A stretch of DNA of 64,000 nucleotides from Sulfobacillus thermosulfidooxidans DSM 9293 (GTDB lineage Bacteria; Bacillota; Sulfobacillia; Sulfobacillales; Sulfobacillaceae). This document shows positions 1-8,895 of the stretch, one piece after another. The notes below the pieces were generated by a model that had not been told where the DNA came from, ran no database searches, and saw only the letters and a program-made list of their open reading frames with translations. Numbering within the stretch: the first letter of the stretch is position 1; every line of letters starts with the position of its first letter. The position numbers and the translations under genes were made by a program. Where the stretch lies: contig NZ_FWWY01000001.1 of the NCBI RefSeq assembly GCF_900176145.1, positions 253,517 through 317,516 of the forward strand. The letters are read 5' to 3'.

Positions 1-1
1 A

Positions 2-511
2 TTAGTTTTTCAAGATGGGTTGGAGCGATATCGAATGAATGAGATTGCCAAAATATGGCGCATCTGGCGGTATGGACAACAAGAAATGACGTCTCTTGGC
101 TTATTTAGCCGTTTTGAGTCTCTCAAGAAGACTGCCCACGATACACAGAACGTTCAATACATGCAATGGTGCGAAATTGTCGAAAGTCTTGGAAACCAGA
201 TACCACAGATTTTCCAGACGATTCGACAAGCCACCGTGTCAGGCGAGGGGTCATTTCTCCTCACCACCATTCACCGGGCCAAAGGTCTTGAGTTTCCCAA
301 AGTCGTCCTCGGAGATGATTTGCCTGATATAGGCACGGTAACCATTGACGGAAATCCCTATTTAACCACATCCGCAGAGGAGCGAAACTTGTGGTACGTT
401 GCCATTACCCGCGCTCAAGAACAACTGGTACTTCCGTCCCGCGAGGTCTATACTCAAATGTTTTCTGCCAAAGGATGGGCAATTCAGGATGCGGATTATA
501 TCCGTGGATAG
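2..511 (+). CDS. UvrD/Rep-type (FBH1-like) DNA helicase, C-terminal part, 5' partial
   Basis: The reading frame is open from base 2 to a TAG at 509, so the gene starts outside the window and only its C-terminal ~169 residues are seen. Two SF1A helicase motifs are visible. One is the motif V-like stretch LLTTIHRAKGLEFPKVVL. The other is a motif VI-like NLWYVAITRAQEQL with the RxQ arginine that senses ATP. The part seen is helicase domain 2B/2A, which couples ATP hydrolysis to 3'-5' unwinding in the cytoplasm. The variant 'HRAKGLEF' and the short C-terminus without a UvrD tail suggest an FBH1/UvrD-like subgroup rather than UvrD or PcrA proper. No downstream partner gene is apparent. Confidence 0.85.
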   Translation, partial: LVFQDGLERYRMNEIAKIWRIWRYGQQEMTSLGLFSRFESLKKTAHDTQNVQYMQWCEIVESLGNQIPQIFQTIRQATVSGEGSFLLTTIHRAKGLEFPKVVLGDDLPDIGTVTIDGNPYLTTSAEERNLWYVAITRAQEQLVLPSREVYTQMFSAKGWAIQDADYIRG

Positions 512-1138
512 CCGACCGACATATCTATTCTCCCTTCGTTATGTCGCGCTGTCAGTCAGCAATCATGTTCCAACATTCTGCGGTGACAATCTTTTAAGCA
601 TGGGGTGTCCAAGGTTTAGATTTCATCATGGCCTCCCGGGCCAAAGGCGGTGATTTCGATGTTCATCGGAGAATCGGCTTGCGCGATAGATGACACGGAC
701 CGATAGGTATTTAAGCTTAATATTGGGTGAACCTATGGAATTGATCGTGCAACGACTCGCCAACATTCTGGGGGTTGATAAGTAGCCCGTCTTGCCCGAA
801 CGGACAATCAGGCGCAAAGACCTTGCGGCTTATGACCCGTCGCGTGTCCCGGCGGATGATAAAAGACTTTGACCTGCCTATGCACCAAATCTAAAATGCG
901 CGAACTTCTCCGACACAAATGCCTCCACGCGTGTATCCAAACCGCCAACTTCGCATGTAACAGCTTGTTCTCAGGCAAGCCTGTTGATCCGCAATCCGGA
1001 GCACCGGGACACGGATGGCCCAGCATACTTCTCTCATGAAGGCAGCAAACTCCAAAATGATCGACACCCCCGATCGTCAGGTCACGGTTTACCCGCTCAC
1101 CGTTCGTGGTCCCGTACCCACGGGACTGAGTATCAATG
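512..1138. other. gene-free stretch, decayed DNA
   Basis: No frame here has a convincing start, ribosome binding site or protein-like composition. Long minus-strand frames exist, but they are rich in His, Pro, Cys and Arg, as expected of shadow frames in GC-rich degenerate sequence. I see no promoter, terminator or repeat that I can defend. Confidence 0.4.
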
Positions 1139-1699
1139 TCATCCACCCTTTTTCTGCGGATTCTCCAGCGGAGGATTACTCTGCAGTGTGGAGTGGCCAA
1201 AGGCGGTGGTGTGAGTAGGATGGGATAACAGTTGGGTTTGTCGAGAAAAGACGCCCCGGGAGGCCATCGAATCGCCAGAGGTTTCAGCAGACATGGGTGT
1301 TGGTCCACGGGAGCCTTGCACGAATTCATGAAAGGCCTCATGCCCCGGATGCCGGGAGGCGGCCCATAAAAATAAGGCCCATGCCAAAGTGCGGAAGATC
1401 GAAGCTTGTGCACGATTTTGCGGGGATATCTGGAACACTAAACGCTGCCGTTGACGGATCGTCCACGTGCGACGCACAGGGATTGAGCCCGCTCGAGACA
1501 TAATCCGCACCGCTTGGCGAAGTGCGGATCCCGCCAATACCGAAACTTGGATCTGTGTGGTTTCTCCCGGAATAAGCCGCAACATCAGTTCCTCAGCACG
1601 ATCACTGCCTTGAAGGTGCCACCCATAGAGGTAGGAGTCGAGCATCTTAACCAGCGCCGATGACGAATCGGCATCAATCGCTATGCGAAATTCGTTCAT
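1139..1699 (-). pseudogene. possible small gene with protein-like N-terminus and degenerate C-terminus
   Basis: The first ~85 codons, reading leftward from an ATG at 1699, look like a real protein: acidic, with an ordered helix/strand pattern (MNEFRIAIDADSSSALVKML at the start). A GGGGG stretch lies about nine bases upstream of the ATG. After that the composition changes to Ser/Pro/Arg-rich text typical of a shadow frame, so either the true gene ended earlier and was frameshifted, or the tail is decayed. I do not recognise the family. It sits in a region of scattered gene fragments, which favours a pseudogene. Confidence 0.3.
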
Positions 1700-2000
1700 T
1701 GTTCATTCCCCCGACTTATCCTATGTCACCCCTTTCGCAAAGGTTCCCCATCACGTACCATATAACCCGGTTTCTCGGATTTCTGCCAGGGACATCGCAT
1801 CCTCATTCCCTTCTGAACAAGAGTGCTTCGTTCCGTGCAACAAGTCTCTCCGACGGTCGCCACCATGACGAATTTTTCAGTGAACAAACAGGGACATTTT
1901 ACCAAAAACGGACATAGGATACCCCGAAATGAGTTCGCGGTGTGGACTCATTTTGTCAAAATCATACGGATTCTAGACGATGAAAGGGGGATCGTTCATT

Positions 2001-2561
2001 ATGGCGACCATTACGCCGGGCCCGTGTCCCAGTACCGGATGTCCCGCACCGACAGAAATCGATTGCATCATTGTCGACAAGGTCTATGATTCCTGTACCC
2101 AAACAATCACTGCCACGCAGACATTTTTAGCGCCCACCGCTGGGTGTCCCATTTCGTCTTGTGCCCTGGATTTAGCCACCTCCACATGCACGGTGGGGGC
2201 CATCAGTCCGTCGGGAACGCCGAATTACAACAACATTACCTTTGTTATTGCCGCCAATTATTCGGTTACGTGTACCACCGGTGTCACCTTGCCGGAAACC
2301 GTTGACACCACACAGACCGTGACTCTCTACAATCCCAGCGGCACAACGCCTTCGTGCGTGATTTTGTCGGGGTCTTGCACGTGCGTCAATTTACCCAACG
2401 GCAACATCAGTTGTACCATTTCATTGTGCCTGCTGTTTCAAGTCACGGCCACAGTCCAGTTATTAGTGCCCACGTACGGATTTTGTCAACCGCCAACCTG
2501 TAGTGCTGTCGAGCCTATTCCGTGCCCATCGAGTCCATTGTTCCCGCCCCAAGCCCCTTAA
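2001..2561 (+). CDS. cysteine-rich protein, possibly spore- or surface-associated
   Basis: The 186-residue protein begins at the ATG at 2001, chosen because AAAGGGGG lies ten bases upstream; an in-frame ATG at 1980 overlaps that site. It has about 20 cysteines spaced through Thr/Ser/Pro-rich segments, including the stretch IDCIIVDKVYDSCTQTITAT and a PCPSTGCP N-terminus. No signal peptide or long helix is present. The 'VDKVYDSC' phrase resembles a group of uncharacterised Cys-rich Firmicutes proteins that I associate loosely with spores, but I cannot name a function. It is monocistronic, with a hairpin terminator ten bases after the stop. Cross-linking through disulfides in a coat or envelope layer is inference. 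Confidence 0.7.
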   Translation: MATITPGPCPSTGCPAPTEIDCIIVDKVYDSCTQTITATQTFLAPTAGCPISSCALDLATSTCTVGAISPSGTPNYNNITFVIAANYSVTCTTGVTLPETVDTTQTVTLYNPSGTTPSCVILSGSCTCVNLPNGNISCTISLCLLFQVTATVQLLVPTYGFCQPPTCSAVEPIPCPSSPLFPPQAP

Positions 2562-2570
2562 ATCCTCCGG

Positions 2571-2596
2571 GAAGCGCCCACTGATCTGGGCGCTTC
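2571..2596 (+). terminator. intrinsic terminator of the Cys-rich gene
   Basis: A perfect 10-bp stem (GAAGCGCCCA / TGGGCGCTTC) with a 6-base loop starts ten bases after the stop codon. The following tract is only moderately T-rich. Confidence 0.7.
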
Positions 2597-2599
2597 ATA

Positions 2600-3244
2600 C
2601 TCTCTCTATCATGGTGAGCGACACACGCATAACGATCGCCTCAACCCATCTTGTGACGCACCCTGACCTCCCGTTCACCCCGATGTACGAATAAAAGACC
2701 CCCCGAGGGCAAACATAGTGTCATGAGGCACACAAACTACTCAGATCTATATGCTGCTGGCACCACCGTAGGTCAGGATGCCCCGTGTCCTGTGGCCCCA
2801 TTGTGCCAAAGCTTGACCGAAGGGCGTGGGGGGCGTCCTTGTCCCGCGTCAATCACGTATTTGCGGGGGTGTCTACATCATGCTTGGATCTGAACAGTCG
2901 CTCCCTATTCTGTCACGGACGTCGCCACACGCCGATCACTCCGCGGCGGTCGGCGAGACGCAGTCGGTGAATCCAGGGGTCATGGTCCCATTCATGAGCT
3001 CGCCAACTTCTCCCATTCCCCGAAATCGGGCACCGATAGGTCACGTGGCCGTCAAGCGTATAACGATCTGGCACAATGGGCCGCAGGACGTCAGTCAGGA
3101 ATGGAGGATGAGTGTGTTCAGAATGCCATGGAGGTGGACAGCAATCCATCAAAAATTTTCTTCGAACATCGTGACTGTTCCAGTGCATAGCCGTTTCACG
3201 ATGCCCCACCTTAATCATCGGCTCAAAGAAGGAGTTTCGCGATA
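2600..3244. other. gene-free stretch upstream of the germination permease
   Basis: Frames of up to 139 codons occur on both strands, but they mirror each other, lack ribosome binding sites and have unlikely composition. It presumably contains the promoter of the gene at 3245, though I cannot pick out -35/-10 boxes with confidence. Confidence 0.4.
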
Positions 3245-4354
3245 ATGGAGCCGATAGAACCCATTGGGCGCGGTCAATTTTTTTTACTAACGGCGGTCTC
3301 CGTCGTGGCCGGGGGTGTTTATATTTGGCCACAAACCGTGATTAGTGATTCCGGACGGGATGCCGCGTGGGCCATTGCCATGTCGATTGCCACCGCCATG
3401 ATTTTGGTTTGGTTACAGACCCTCTGGCCTCCCAACACGGTCGGGGCAACGGAACTCGGGCGCATGCACTCGTTATGGGGATTTTTTCGCTGGCCCGTGT
3501 TTATGGCCACCGCGTTCCTCTATGTGCTGCTCGACGGGGCCTTGCTGGCGCTTTTTAGTCAGCTCTTATCCATCGTCTTTTATCCCCGTACCCCTCGGCT
3601 CGCGTTCACGCTCAGTATCACCGTGCTCTGCATCTGGTTTGCCAGTAAATCGTTGACGCACTTGGCCCGCACCGTGCAATTTTGGTTTCCTCTCGTGATT
3701 GGGTCGTTTCTTCTCCTGACCCTGTTATCGTTAGGGAATCTACGCAATCCAATGGCCCTTCTTCCCTCCAGCCAGATTCAGCTGATCCCCATTGGTCGGG
3801 GATTTGTGGCAACCTGGTATCTGTGGATTCAAGGAGAACTCATCGTGACCGCCGGAGGTCATGTGCGCGGGGCCCCTTGGTCGGTCATCCGGCGATGGGC
3901 ACTGGCCGCTATCCTGTTTCAAGGGCTCATAATCCTCCTGATTTACGTGTTGGTCATTGGGACCTTGGGTCCCAACGCCGCCGATACCCTTGAGTGGCCC
4001 TTGATTTATATTTTCTCGAATTTGACCGTACAAACAGTATTCATTAGTCGCCCTGGACTCCTCATCATGATTGCATGGGTCATCGCATTAATCCTGTATC
4101 TTGCGGTACATTTATGGGTCTTATCGAGTAACCTGCAAGAAGGCTGGCATCTCCGCAAACGTGATCGTCGCATCGTGATCGTCGTGGTTGCCGGACTGTG
4201 GCTTGTCATTGCCCATGTTTTGCCCACGCCCATTGTCGCCACGCATCTGGTCGTCCGAGCTATCGACCCCGTCGCCTTAACGGTGACCATATTCACCACG
4301 GTGACCGCCGTCGTACTAAGTCGTTGGCATCCCCGTCGTCAGCGAACCTCGTAA
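3245..4354 (+). CDS. GerAB-type spore germination permease (APC superfamily)
   Basis: This 369-residue integral membrane protein has about ten hydrophobic segments and the length of GerAB/YndE proteins. Its N-terminus (IGRGQFFLLTAVSVVAGGV) carries the usual 'QF..l' opening of the family. GerAB is the B subunit of germinant receptors in the inner spore membrane, where it senses or passes nutrient germinants together with GerAA and GerAC. AAGGAG lies ten bases before the ATG. No gerA or gerC partner lies next to it, so it is an orphan B subunit here. Two shards of the same gene family lie at about 11.14 and 31.54 kb. The family call is strong; the germinant is unknown. Confidence 0.85.
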   Translation: MEPIEPIGRGQFFLLTAVSVVAGGVYIWPQTVISDSGRDAAWAIAMSIATAMILVWLQTLWPPNTVGATELGRMHSLWGFFRWPVFMATAFLYVLLDGALLALFSQLLSIVFYPRTPRLAFTLSITVLCIWFASKSLTHLARTVQFWFPLVIGSFLLLTLLSLGNLRNPMALLPSSQIQLIPIGRGFVATWYLWIQGELIVTAGGHVRGAPWSVIRRWALAAILFQGLIILLIYVLVIGTLGPNAADTLEWPLIYIFSNLTVQTVFISRPGLLIMIAWVIALILYLAVHLWVLSSNLQEGWHLRKRDRRIVIVVVAGLWLVIAHVLPTPIVATHLVVRAIDPVALTVTIFTTVTAVVLSRWHPRRQRTS

Positions 4355-4885
4355 GGTCCCGTCATCCAAAGCGGTAGAAACGGAGACCACAGACCCGTTC
4401 GCGGTGTTCACCAATGACCGGCACGATGACTTCCAACCGTGGGTGATGAGGCGTCTCACTTTTTTCCGGTCACATTCCCCTTTTGGATCTCGCGGGGCGC
4501 TGTCGTCCGCTATACCGGTTACCCACAAAGGGTTCAAATCGGTTAAATCACGATACGCTAGCGAAATTCCCACACCCTTGGGATACCCTCGACACTTGAA
4601 TAAGCGAACCATTCCACCACCGTGACGCCTTAACAACCGGCCCGCCCCTCACGGTGTATGCAAACCGACAGGCCACCGCATGGGACAACGTGTTGTCAGA
4701 AATGCGTTATAATACCCTTACTCGCAACCACCGATCCTACTAGGCGTATTTTCTGCGTTGCGGGGCCCTCTTCACGACGCGACTAAGAAGAGCTGCGTTC
4801 CGACACGATCATTGGAATGTGAGACGACGGATGGGTCGCAATATCGTCGTGACATGTTCTACGTACACGAAAGGAGTCCGTTAGG
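4355..4885. other. intergenic region with a gene shard
   Basis: No intact gene. The segment about 4560-4670 resembles, on the minus strand, part of the large gene at 24.8-27.4 kb and is listed separately. The rest shows nothing I can support. Confidence 0.4.
4560..4670 (-). pseudogene. shard similar to the ~846-aa gene at 24819-27359
   Basis: On the minus strand, this segment aligns by eye with about 26150-26240. The conserved core reads like GGP...SRWWNGSLIQ here and GGPFRLSRWRNGSIIQ there, and most bases match over roughly 60 positions, with indels. The reading frame is broken on both sides. The simplest reading is a relic of a second copy of that gene. An alignment is needed to establish the extent. 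Confidence 0.45.
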
Positions 4886-5839
4886 ATGGATTGGACGTTT
4901 GATGCCACCGAAGTGCAATGGATGACCGAGCGCCTGACGCACTTTTGGGATCGTCGCCTCGTCGGGATTGCCCCCATAGGGTTTCCTGCCTATGGCCGTG
5001 TTTTTCACCCCGCCTATGCCGAGGACGGGACGCCAGTACGCTGGGCCACCGTGGCGGCCCAGCATGATCTGCCCATGACGGCCACGAGCGCGTTTGACCA
5101 ATTATTGCTGCCCCACCATCTGCCCCCAGGGCGGGATGCGTGGCGAGGCAATCCGCCTCGCCCGGGGACCTTGGACACCCCACAGGCCGAGCACCTGATT
5201 GAGATCTTGCGGTGCTACACCAAAACCCCAGACGCTATCACCTTTGCGCTCTGGGACGGGTTGGGCTGGGATGGGGCCGTTCGTGTACGACTCGGTCATC
5301 CCCCGGAACCCGTGCCCGATCCAATTCCCCCGACGGTCCGTCAGGGACCACGCATGCGGATCCCTGGTCGAGATTATCTTGTCTATCGCGGCGCCGTGGA
5401 AGACGCCCTGCACTGGATACCGACCCATCATCAAACACCCCACTACTGGTGGCCCCAGGATCATGCGTGGGCTGTGGCGGGCGATGTCGATTTGCCGTGG
5501 AGTATCGTCGCGGGTGCCGCCGACTTGATTTCCCAGTTGGCCACCGATCCGATCCTCGAAGTCCTCCCCATTGCGGTCGATGCCGTGATGGATCCAGAGC
5601 CGGCCTGGGTGACCGCCGCCATCGCGCAGGCGGTAGACGATCTCCTCCATCACGGGACCGCCGCCATCGAGACGGTCCGGGGGCGGGCGGTGTTCCGACT
5701 GGATCCCAGCCGCTGTTGGTTAGATTCGGGTTTTGGCTCGCGCACCCGTTTACTTCCCGAAAGCCCCTCCAGACCCCTCGTCGACCAATTACGATCGGCT
5801 ATACACCGCGGCATAGTGGCCCAGTTGAATCTTTATTAA
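4886..5839 (+). CDS. conserved-looking protein of unknown function, 317 aa
   Basis: This is a soluble, tryptophan-rich protein of 317 residues with no signal peptide or membrane segment. AAAGGAG lies about 11 bases before the ATG. Segments such as GIAPIGFPAYGRVFHPAY (near residue 29) and HYWWPQDHAWAVAGDVDLP (near residue 187) look like conserved blocks. I associate them with a group of hypothetical proteins common in actinobacteria, but I know no function. It is rich in Asp, Trp and His and is GC-rich like the left part of the window. It stands alone: more than 500 bases separate it from the gene before and more than 700 from the one after. Confidence 0.7.
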   Translation: MDWTFDATEVQWMTERLTHFWDRRLVGIAPIGFPAYGRVFHPAYAEDGTPVRWATVAAQHDLPMTATSAFDQLLLPHHLPPGRDAWRGNPPRPGTLDTPQAEHLIEILRCYTKTPDAITFALWDGLGWDGAVRVRLGHPPEPVPDPIPPTVRQGPRMRIPGRDYLVYRGAVEDALHWIPTHHQTPHYWWPQDHAWAVAGDVDLPWSIVAGAADLISQLATDPILEVLPIAVDAVMDPEPAWVTAAIAQAVDDLLHHGTAAIETVRGRAVFRLDPSRCWLDSGFGSRTRLLPESPSRPLVDQLRSAIHRGIVAQLNLY

Positions 5840-6600
5840 TCTGGGGAAGGCCACCGAGAGGAGCCCATGGGATACCGGCATGTTAGCGCGAACGAAATCC
5901 CCATTGTCCGAGGACGGACGGAAGCGATTGACAATCTTTCTGTGACAATTAATTTCACAATTTGACGACGATAAGCCCTCGGGTCAGTGACGCGTCAGCC
6001 AGGGATGCCCCCTGAGAACATGACGGGCGTGGGTGAGAGTCTCCTGAAAGCGGACAATCGGGCATGGTGGGCGACAATGCTTGACCCATAACCCGTTGGC
6101 CTTGTTTGTCCATATCACGCCCCGAGAGGCTCCAGGTCAACGCGCCATGACTGGTCTAAAATTAGAGGATTAAACCGGCCTCCCGGCGTTTTCCGGTGTC
6201 GCGATTGTACTACGGTCACGTGGGCCTGCCAGCGGTGTTTGGCGGGGAAGTCAGGACACAAATTGGGCATGGGATCATCCTGTGGCTTCCTGAGTATTAG
6301 CGATTTGTCAAATCTTTTACGGAAAAATCAAATGTTACAATGCCTTCCCTAAGGGTAACCCTCACTGCTCCAATCGTCATGCGACCAGACTTACGATCTA
6401 GCCACGCACATAGTATCGTATCATAAAGTAATACAGCTCATGCCAAAACACATATGCACCTAACAATGCCCCGAAGCCAGGCCCCTAACCCATGGGATGC
6501 ATGGCGACGGTTAGACCCAAGCGACGTGGCTATCACAATGTATTATGAACTGCATCTAATAGCCTGAATCGTGACATCGCTTCCCCTTTCCTAGCGGTCG
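5840..6600. other. gene-free stretch with a repeat copy
   Basis: No gene. About 6010-6140 holds, in reverse orientation, a sequence also found near 28.99-29.13 kb (listed separately). The rest is featureless apart from AT-rich tracts near 6300-6440. Confidence 0.45.
6010..6140 (-). repeat. copy A of a ~130-bp dispersed repeat, probable transposon relic
   Basis: Read on the minus strand, this matches the plus strand at about 28985-29130. Both copies translate to a similar peptide core (SLSGRDMDKQGQRVM here, SLSGHDVDKQGQRVM there) followed by an Arg/Pro/His-rich stretch. Conservation of the coding sense suggests a relic of a protein gene, perhaps a transposase, but I do not recognise the family. 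Confidence 0.55.
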
Positions 6601-7230
6601 TCAATTACAAATTTGATAGAGTAACCAATGACCATTTTCATTGACAAAGTAATCCCAACTGATAGACCGGGGACCGTATCGACGAAGAGATTGGGTATAA
6701 GTAGTTCCTGGCAACCCACTAGCAATAACCCATGAATCGCGCCACACCCGCGTTCCATATCGGTCGCGAACGATCCAAGAAAATGGAGCGACAGACGCTG
6801 GCATACTGCGCACTTCCCAAAGACGCACCTGAGGGGTCTGCGGAGGGGCAGCTTGCCAGAGCCCTTTGTTCCATTCACGGCTTACCCATGAGCGATCCGC
6901 AGCCACCACTTGATTTTCTGCCTGGGCAAGGCTGTGTGCATGGATTAACGCGTTAATTGTTCTGAGAATCGCTCGCGTCGGATTTCCCTGAGGGGCTTGT
7001 ATCCGGGCAAGATTCGGCCGATAGCGCGTCGTAGGAAGGGGATTCAGTTGTCGAGACGCTTCTGGATACCAGATTGGGTCAGGCATGCCCTCGCGAAACT
7101 GTCGCGGCACAGGTTCCGATCGCATCGTATAGTCACTGTGATAAGTGATCGTAGTTGTCCCACATCCTGCTAAAAATCCCCACAGTATCATTCCTGTCAT
7201 CACGGTCCGCCGCGTCCGACTTAACGCCAT
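6601..7230 (-). CDS. putative secreted lipoprotein, unknown function
   Basis: The 209-residue protein has a short basic N-terminus, a hydrophobic stretch and a lipobox LAGC with the cysteine at residue 23. It is predicted to be lipid-anchored outside the membrane. The mature part is rich in Arg, Trp and Pro and ends with a YFVNENGHWLLYQICN tail; I recognise no domain. Its start codon overlaps the last ten bases of the upstream gene (7221-7970), and the AGGAGG used for initiation lies within that gene's 3' end, so the two are translationally coupled and probably act together. The region downstream is empty for several hundred bases. Confidence 0.7.
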   Translation of the reverse strand: MALSRTRRTVMTGMILWGFLAGCGTTTITYHSDYTMRSEPVPRQFREGMPDPIWYPEASRQLNPLPTTRYRPNLARIQAPQGNPTRAILRTINALIHAHSLAQAENQVVAADRSWVSREWNKGLWQAAPPQTPQVRLWEVRSMPASVAPFSWIVRDRYGTRVWRDSWVIASGLPGTTYTQSLRRYGPRSISWDYFVNENGHWLLYQICN

Positions 7231-7970
7231 AGAAACTTCATGCCTCCTGTGTCCGGATCAAACTGCCACAACGATCGATGACCATAGGTCAAGACGTCTT
7301 CGTGAAGGCGCATGGGGAATTGATCCCAATGTTCCGGCTGATCCACAATCTCTTGGGGTATGAGAATACGCAACCAATGCGTTGCAGGAAATTTGTAATA
7401 CCAGACGGTGATCTGCAACCCCACAATAGGTTGTGATATGATCGCTACATCCTTTAATGCCGGGTCAGCGGAATCCGGAGACTCTCGTTGCAAGGAACCC
7501 CATCCCTGGGTTAATGCCTGGCGCAGTTCACGGCAGGCCGATGCCAATCCCGACGCGGTCTGGACCGATAATCCCTGACAATCACCCCAGGCGCGAGGCA
7601 CCGGATAGGTCTCCATCGGTTGCTGGGCAAGAACCGTCGCATGCACCCACATGCCGCCCGTTCTTGGGTCGTAAAGCCATTGCCCTTGATGGGAGCTGGT
7701 ATCGAGTTCGGCCCGGATCATGTCGACCCAGTCATCAAAGTCCTGATCGGCGTGCGCGATCACCATCGTTGATGGAAAGAAAAATGTAAGACGATGACTG
7801 GCGGGGAGCGTGTCATCTATCACTTGTACGCGGAGACCCGCATGTGGTACATCGGTCTCCTCAACAGCTTCACACTTATAGGGCGAACGCCGAAGAATCC
7901 ACGGGGACGGCATCAAAGAAGGTTTCAACCGACGACTTAATTCTTCCACGGCACACGACAACGTCGCCAT
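7221..7970 (-). CDS. two-repeat protein of unknown function, coupled to a lipoprotein
   Basis: This 249-residue soluble protein appears to contain an internal duplication. A block around residues 58-107 (HRLTFFFP... ending LYDPRTGGM) resembles a block around residues 197-246 (HWLRILIP... ending QFDPDTGGM). Each block has an acidic, Trp-containing centre, suggesting a tandem alpha/beta domain. GGTAGGAGG precedes the ATG at a good distance. There is no signal peptide, so it is likely cytoplasmic. It forms an operon with the downstream lipoprotein gene, with a 10-base overlap. I do not recognise the family. Confidence 0.65.
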   Translation of the reverse strand: MATLSCAVEELSRRLKPSLMPSPWILRRSPYKCEAVEETDVPHAGLRVQVIDDTLPASHRLTFFFPSTMVIAHADQDFDDWVDMIRAELDTSSHQGQWLYDPRTGGMWVHATVLAQQPMETYPVPRAWGDCQGLSVQTASGLASACRELRQALTQGWGSLQRESPDSADPALKDVAIISQPIVGLQITVWYYKFPATHWLRILIPQEIVDQPEHWDQFPMRLHEDVLTYGHRSLWQFDPDTGGMKFLWR

Positions 7971-8127
7971 TCTTTGTCCTCCTACCTCAAGGTTTTGTCT
8001 TGTTTCCTTACCCTTATGGAGTGTTTCAAGGCTTTTCCCTTCGCCTCTTTTTCGAACGGTTTTTCTTCACCATCATCACATGAGCGAATCCTCCCAAGTT
8101 TCGCGAAATCAATGCCTGATCTGTCCG
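7971..8127. other. pyrimidine-rich intergenic region
   Basis: The plus strand is strikingly rich in T and C from about 7975 to 8075, that is, purine-rich in the direction of the minus-strand operon whose promoter and leader should lie here. I cannot define promoter boxes. Confidence 0.3.
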
Positions 8128-8698
8128 TCATTTCGCTTGACAGAGGATAGGAAAGACATGGGAGTCAGACGCAGTTACAGGGTCATTTCCCACGGAGAAG
8201 CGTCGCGCCGCATCGTTCCCCGCTTGAATCGTTGTGTGCGCCGCTGACGGTTGCCAGGTCCGAAGATAAGCGTCAAATTGAAGACACGCCGTCGCTTCCC
8301 ACAGAGTCTTCCGCAAAAGGTGGGGTGGGACCCACTCAGCGTCCACCGGCTTGGAGGCCGCGGCTTTAAGCTGCCCCATTAACAAGTCCCCGGATTGGGT
8401 CACATCATATCCAGTGTGGACAGAGTATCCAATACCATCCGCATGGCTTGTAGTCCCACGCCTTAAACCCGGTGCGGCATTCCGGACAGTACCGACGTAA
8501 TGACCCGGATCCCGGGCCGCCCCCGCATGCGCTCTTGATAACGATGCCCCAGGCATCTTTGACGGCCTTCTTGGTCGAGATCTTGTCGTTCAACTCCTTT
8601 AAACGGCAAATGCGGGGCTGAGGATCAACACCTCCGCTCTTGCGTACGGAGCCAACGGCGAACCCGACTCCATACGGGTTTAGTGAACTCCATCTCAC
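8128..8698 (-). pseudogene. degenerate gene relic in two minus-strand frames
   Basis: Two overlapping minus-strand frames (8405-8698, then 8128-8556) each contain protein-like stretches. The first has LKELNDKISTKKAVKDAWG followed by a YCPEC zinc-knuckle-like motif. The second has LMGQLKAAASKPVDAEWVPP and a long helical tail. They would join by a frameshift near 8450. Neither has a ribosome binding site. I cannot name the family; a phage or transposon gene is possible. Confidence 0.3.
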
Positions 8699-8895
8699 TG
8701 CGCATAGCGTGGGATGGCCGCAACTACTCTATCCTGTCCATAACTATAATGCGGCTTCTCATGAATTCGGTTGTGGTATTGCCCCATCTGAGAGACTCTT
8801 TTGTGTTCAACCTTCCCAATCTCCCCACTTCATTACCGGATTCTAATTACCGGATTCTATCTAAGAGATTTGAGAGAGTCTGGTGTTTGCAAATG

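Noticed and set aside
808-1413. 201-codon minus-strand frame
   Set aside because: His/Pro/Cys/Arg-rich composition, no ribosome binding site, and overlap with a better frame make it a shadow frame of GC-rich DNA.
4525-4550. tRNA-like GGGTTCAAATC segment
   Set aside because: It resembles a T-loop, but no acceptor, D or anticodon stems can be folded around it on either strand.
4685-4715. Possible promoter with TATAAT near 4708
   Set aside because: The -10 box looks perfect, but no acceptable -35 box exists at 16-18 bases, and the next gene starts 170 bases away.
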